Shown here piece by piece: positions 21,649 through 24,307 of a DNA stretch of 24,307 bases. The notes below the pieces were generated by a model. That model ran no database searches and was not told the origin of the DNA. It saw only the letters and a list, made by a program, of their open reading frames with translations. The position numbers and the translations under genes were made by a program. Numbering within the stretch: position 1 is the first letter of the stretch; each line of letters opens with the position of its first letter. Source of the DNA: a virus; IMG/VR virus record IMGVR_UViG_3300035070_003874, positions 1 through 24,307 of that record, one strand, 5' to 3'.

Positions 21649-22151
21649 CCTCTAACCTCCAATGCTCGCTCGATCCATGCGAGCGCTTCGCCCGAACGGA
21701 TGTGTTTGTCTGTCACTTCCAAAACGATCCACCCCAGCAGAGCGGCCTCGTTCATCTTCTCTCGATCCGCCTGGAAGCCCGCGCCTCGGGTATGTCGGCC
21801 CTCTGTCCAGATCCCACCGTGAACCTCGACGCCCACATAGAGGTCGGGCCAAGCGAGATCCAGCAGCCACTTTCGGGACGGATGGAACCGATGCTCCGTT
21901 TGTGGTTTCGGGAGCAGAGCGGCCTGTATCTGCGCGCAAAGAGCTTCAACGAGAGCTGATCGTACAGGTTGGCGAAGCGGTTCAACCTTCGCAGGTTCGG
22001 GCTTTTTCAACAGGATGTCAAGCTCCTCTTCCGCTCCCCGTTTGTAGGCTTCCAACTTTAACCGCGCTGGACTGCCCGTGGGCATCGACTTTACAAGCTC
22101 ACCGAGACCCACGATCTGTGCGCGCAGATAGGCGATGCGGTTTTCTGACAT
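21642..22151 (-). CDS. DUF559/Vsr-like endonuclease (restriction-endonuclease fold)
   Basis: The protein has 169 residues. GGAGG precedes the ATG at 22151 and a nine-base gap separates it from the exonuclease gene. Residues 1-80 are a helical extension. The catalytic domain is at 85-165: HPSRKWLLDLAWPDLYVGVE, with D98 and E109 as the acidic pair, HGGIW, then RHTRGAGFQADREKMNEAA and LGWIVLEVTDKHI. The 'D-x-AWP-x-x-x-x-x-VE-x-x-G ... H-x-x-G-F/Y-x-x-D-x-x-K-x-N' pattern is characteristic of DUF559/Vsr-type nucleases in phages and bacteria. A role in recombination, repair or junction cleavage is inferred from the neighbouring replication genes. Confidence 0.75.
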   Translation of the reverse strand: MSENRIAYLRAQIVGLGELVKSMPTGSPARLKLEAYKRGAEEELDILLKKPEPAKVEPLRQPVRSALVEALCAQIQAALLPKPQTEHRFHPSRKWLLDLAWPDLYVGVEVHGGIWTEGRHTRGAGFQADREKMNEAALLGWIVLEVTDKHIRSGEALAWIERALEVRGC

Positions 22152-22160
22152 GATGCCTCC

Positions 22161-22694
22161 TCAAAAGGTCGCGACGGCCTTGGGGTCGGGGCAAGGGCAG
22201 GCGATCAACCTGCCGCGATCTTCAACAAGTAGATATCCAACGTCCCGAGCATGGCGAAAAAGAAGGTACTCAAGCAGTACGTCGTTGAGGTTGTACGCCC
22301 ACAATTCTTTGAGCGCCCCCTGTCGAAAGAGTTTGGGTGCATCCGCGCCGTTTCCAGTCTTGGCAAGGTCAAGGGTTGCGCCGAGGACTTCATCGAGCCG
22401 TACGCGCCTATTTAGCGCCTTTGCGACGAACTCGCAGAGATCATAGCGGGCAGGGGAGATCGCGCAGCCAGCCAACTTTTCGATCACGGGGAGATCGTAG
22501 TGGCTGATCGCGTAGCCGACGATCAAATCTGTCTCATTTAGATACGCCGCGAGATGATCAACCTCATCCGACGCCCACACTTTGAAGAGGTGAGAAGGAT
22601 GGTAGGTGACCGCCGAACCCATCCCGGCAAGCCACGGCTGCGACCAATCGTCAACCATATCAGCCGCTTCGATGTCCACAACCACAAAATCCAT
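22161..22694 (-). CDS. DEDDy-type 3'-5' exonuclease (DnaQ/RNase H-like)
   Basis: The protein has 177 residues starting MDFVVVDIEAADMVDDW. The exonuclease motifs are in order: Exo I with D7 and E9 in VVVDIEAAD; Exo II with an acidic residue in IVGYAISHYDLPVIEKL; Exo III in LWAYNLNDVLLEY, where Y-x3-D marks the DEDDy subclass. The catalytic set looks complete. Such stand-alone exonucleases proofread or process ends in phage replication (family knowledge). It is downstream of the VapE-type helicase, separated by the iteron cluster. An exact copy of the iteron 10-mer lies inside this gene at 22555-22564. Confidence 0.75.
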   Translation of the reverse strand: MDFVVVDIEAADMVDDWSQPWLAGMGSAVTYHPSHLFKVWASDEVDHLAAYLNETDLIVGYAISHYDLPVIEKLAGCAISPARYDLCEFVAKALNRRVRLDEVLGATLDLAKTGNGADAPKLFRQGALKELWAYNLNDVLLEYLLFRHARDVGYLLVEDRGRLIACPCPDPKAVATF

Positions 22695-22706
22695 GACAAC
22701 CCTCTC

Positions 22707-22788
22707 TGATCAACCTCTGTAGGTTGGACAAGGTTGATCACAGGTTGAACACCCTTGGGAGAGTAGGTCTGTCCAACCTGATCAACCT
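22707..22788. repeat. Iteron cluster I (six copies of AGGTTGNNCA)
   Basis: Exact copies lie at 22707-22716 (-), 22721-22730 (+), 22731-22740 (+), 22742-22751 (+), 22770-22779 (-) and 22779-22788 (-). The variable pair is AT, GA, AT, AA, and, read on the minus strand, GA and AT. Two copies are directly adjacent and two overlap by one base. The whole cluster is in the gap between vapE and the exonuclease gene. Candidate origin or initiator-binding array. Confidence 0.9.
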
Positions 22789-22820
22789 CTGTGGTGAAAT
22801 CTTAGAAATCAAAATCAGGG
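22789..22820. other. AT-rich spacer between iteron clusters
   Basis: The stretch includes GTGGTGAAATCTTAGAAATC and AAAATCAGG and covers the vapE stop codon. It is clearly AT-richer than its surroundings. A possible DNA-unwinding element for an origin, by analogy to origins of pathogenicity islands in which two iteron sets flank an AT-rich region. Confidence 0.5.
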
Positions 22821-24307
22821 TGGACGCTCGGCGCGTCACCCGCTACACGCGCGCACACACGCGCACGTGAGGAAGTAGGTTGATCAGGTTGATCAGGTTG
22901 ATCATCTCCGCTTGTGGTGCGGGCGTTCAACCTGTCCAACCTCTGATCAACCTCGGGAGGTTGTACAGCGGTCTGCTGTGTTTTGGGGGGAGGTGGGAGG
23001 TAGTATGTGACAACCTGCCCTCGATGTCCAGCACAATTGCGATCTCGCTTTCGCACCCACCCCAGTCGTTGAAAAATGATCCCGATGCGGGTTTGCGCGC
23101 GGCGATCCTGTTTGTCCGAGGTGATCTTGAGGCACTCGGACATGATCTCGCTCGGGGTCACCTGCCCCTTGCCGTCGATCCAATCCACGATCAGGGTCTC
23201 CCATGGGTCATCGATCTGGCGAGCCGCTTGCTCGGCCCGAAACACCTCAGCTTGTGCCGCCTCGGGCCACCAGCGATCTCCGCGCCGATAGCACGCCACG
23301 GCCTCCGCCCAAAGTTGATCGCGATCCCGGGTCAATGTTTCGAGGTCAAGCTGAACACACTCGACCGGCCAATAGCGGCGACCTCCCGAGGCATCGCGGA
23401 TATAGTCGTTGTGGTTGACCGACCCCGCAAAAACGCAACCTCGCGGAACCTCGACCATCGTGCGACCATACGGTGCGCGGTATCGATCTGTTGCGCTGGT
23501 AAAAAACGCCTTCGCGGTGGACGACTCGGCCCGCATCAGTGAATCCAACTCGGCCAGCTCGACGACCCACTTCCCTCGGATGTGGAGGTAGGCGTCCTTG
23601 TTTTGGATATCGATCTGCGTATCCGAAAAGGCCGCTCCGCCCAAAATCTTGAGGGCCGTGGATTTTCCGATCCCCTCGTTGCCCTCCAACACCAGAACAT
23701 GATCGGCCTTGCATCCGGCTTTGAAGGCGCGAGCCACCGCCGAGATCAGCCACATCTTGCCCACAGCATCGACATATTCTGGGCCTTGGTGGACAAGGGA
23801 ACGGCCCCCAAGGTAGGTGCGGAGCCACATCTCGATGCGCTCAACGCCATCCCACCGCAAGGAAGAGAGGTAGTCTCGGACAGGATGAACCCGCTGAAAC
23901 TGCGCGGCGACCAACACGGCCCCCGCGATCCCTTCTGTGGCAAGGTTGATCCCGTATTCTTCAAGCAGCCAATATCCGACGCGAATATAGTCCTCGTCGA
24001 TCAGCATCCGAGGAAAAGTCGTATCGTTTGGGTCTGCGTAGTCTTGGTGAAATGGCGGCTGGGTCTGAAAAGTGGGGGAGGTTGCGGACTCATCGAAAGC
24101 CAAAACCCCCGCCCAGCGGTCGTCGTTTGCGAGGATGCGACTGACGTTCAAGGCACAGCTTTTGTAGCCGATTGCCCGTCCCTCCTTGTCAAACTTCAGA
24201 AGGAGGCGCGCCTTCCATTCTTGCGAAGCCTCCGCGCTTTCTGCCGCTTTCGCGTCGCCTTTTTTCTCTGCCGAGGGTCGCGTTTTCGGAGCGGAGGATG
24301 GGTCTCG
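22802..24307 (-). CDS. VapE-family AAA+ replicative helicase (primase-helicase C-terminal part), N terminus outside window
   Basis: The frame is open to the right edge, so about 501 C-terminal residues are visible. Reading from the edge: a charged lysine/alanine-rich linker, WKARLLLKFDKEGRAIGYKS, NVSRILANDDRWAGVLAFDE, the helicase lead-in RWDGVERIEMWLRTYLGG, Walker A LEGNEGIGKSTALKI, Walker B KWVVELAELDSLMRAE, the sensor-like VPRGCVFAGSVNHNDYIRD, and GGRRYWPVECVQLDLETL. A winged-helix-like segment follows (EIMSECLKITSDKQDRRAQT, GWVRKRDRN). These are hallmarks of the virulence-associated E family, a phage and satellite helicase often fused to a primase. The last 70 residues are low complexity (QQTAVQPPEVDQRLDRLNAR and DQPDQPDQPTSS), encoded by iterons. 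Confidence 0.9.
   Translation of the reverse strand, partial: RDPSSAPKTRPSAEKKGDAKAAESAEASQEWKARLLLKFDKEGRAIGYKSCALNVSRILANDDRWAGVLAFDESATSPTFQTQPPFHQDYADPNDTTFPRMLIDEDYIRVGYWLLEEYGINLATEGIAGAVLVAAQFQRVHPVRDYLSSLRWDGVERIEMWLRTYLGGRSLVHQGPEYVDAVGKMWLISAVARAFKAGCKADHVLVLEGNEGIGKSTALKILGGAAFSDTQIDIQNKDAYLHIRGKWVVELAELDSLMRAESSTAKAFFTSATDRYRAPYGRTMVEVPRGCVFAGSVNHNDYIRDASGGRRYWPVECVQLDLETLTRDRDQLWAEAVACYRRGDRWWPEAAQAEVFRAEQAARQIDDPWETLIVDWIDGKGQVTPSEIMSECLKITSDKQDRRAQTRIGIIFQRLGWVRKRDRNCAGHRGQVVTYYLPPPPKTQQTAVQPPEVDQRLDRLNARTTSGDDQPDQPDQPTSSRARVCARVAGDAPSVHPDFDF
22844..22869. other. 26-nt alternating purine-pyrimidine tract
   Basis: Every base from 22844 to 22869 alternates pyrimidine and purine; the core is CACGCGCGCACACACGCGCA. 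Such CG/CA tracts can adopt Z-DNA under negative supercoiling. It lies inside the 3' end of vapE, between the spacer and iteron cluster II, and encodes an S/R/A/V-rich segment. Confidence 0.6.
22877..22967. repeat. Iteron cluster II (six copies, inside the 3' end of vapE)
   Basis: Exact AGGTTGNNCA copies lie at 22877-22886, 22886-22895 and 22895-22904 (+, period nine bases), 22933-22942 and 22944-22953 (-), and 22958-22967 (+). A near copy, CGTTCAACCT, is at 22924-22933. All are in the vapE reading frame and produce the peptide DQPDQPDQP and the repeated VDQ/VQPP motifs. Confidence 0.9.

Noticed and set aside
22690-22967. The repeat array as a CRISPR
   Set aside because: Repeats are 10 bp, occur in both orientations, overlap each other and have no uniform spacers.
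24149-24151. TTG at 24151 as the start of the VapE-type gene
   Set aside because: The frame stays open for another 52 codons to the window edge with family-like sequence (WKARLLLKFDKEGRAIGYKS), so the true start is outside the window.

Overview
The window is one continuous stretch of a tailed double-stranded DNA bacteriophage or prophage (Caudoviricetes, siphovirus-like). All 30 genes I support lie on the minus strand, so transcription runs from position 24307 towards 1. Coding density is very high: the largest non-coding gap is about 107 bp, and many neighbours overlap by ATGA or TGATG, which implies translational coupling. No contractile sheath gene is visible, and there is a long tape measure gene, a lambda-like tail chaperone with a frameshift site, and a tail terminator, so a long non-contractile tail is expected. 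The DNA is GC-rich by eye and dense in GATC. No host gene, tRNA, integrase, lysis gene or CRISPR array is present. The host is therefore undetermined; a bacterium, probably Gram-negative because of a small lipoprotein-like gene, is only a guess.

Layout in transcription order. (1) Replication and recombination, 24307-21642: a VapE-type AAA+ helicase cut by the window edge, an iteron array straddling its stop codon, a DEDDy-type 3'-5' exonuclease and a DUF559/Vsr-like nuclease. (2) Small unknown genes, 21648-20632: proteins of 46, 111, 29 (one membrane helix) and 153 residues. (3) Packaging and head, 20579-14192: TerS, TerL, portal, Mu-F/SPP1-gp7-like head morphogenesis protein, a gpG/gpS-like virion protein, a probable scaffold, the major capsid protein and a probable decoration protein. 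(4) Head-tail connection and tail shaft, 14139-6891: two connector candidates, tail terminator, a 51-residue acidic protein, tail tube, G/GT chaperone pair and tape measure. (5) Tail tip and adsorption, 6856 to the left edge: a lipoprotein-like peptide, a distal-tail-like protein, a baseplate-hub-like protein, two tip proteins sharing a threefold GHDH module, a small beta protein, a lectin-fold fibre and a truncated gene.

The most unusual signals are at DNA level. Twelve exact copies of the 10-mer AGGTTGNNCA (either strand) sit in two groups of six around an AT-rich spacer and a 26-nt alternating purine-pyrimidine tract at the 3' end of vapE; this looks like a replication origin partly encoded inside the helicase gene. 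Several gene leaders place the ribosome binding site in the loop of a small hairpin, two of them sharing an exact 20-bp repeat. A perfect 15-bp inverted repeat lies inside the tail terminator gene, and an 11-bp one inside the lectin-fibre gene. A canonical -1 slippery heptamer, CCCAAAC, ends the tail chaperone gene.
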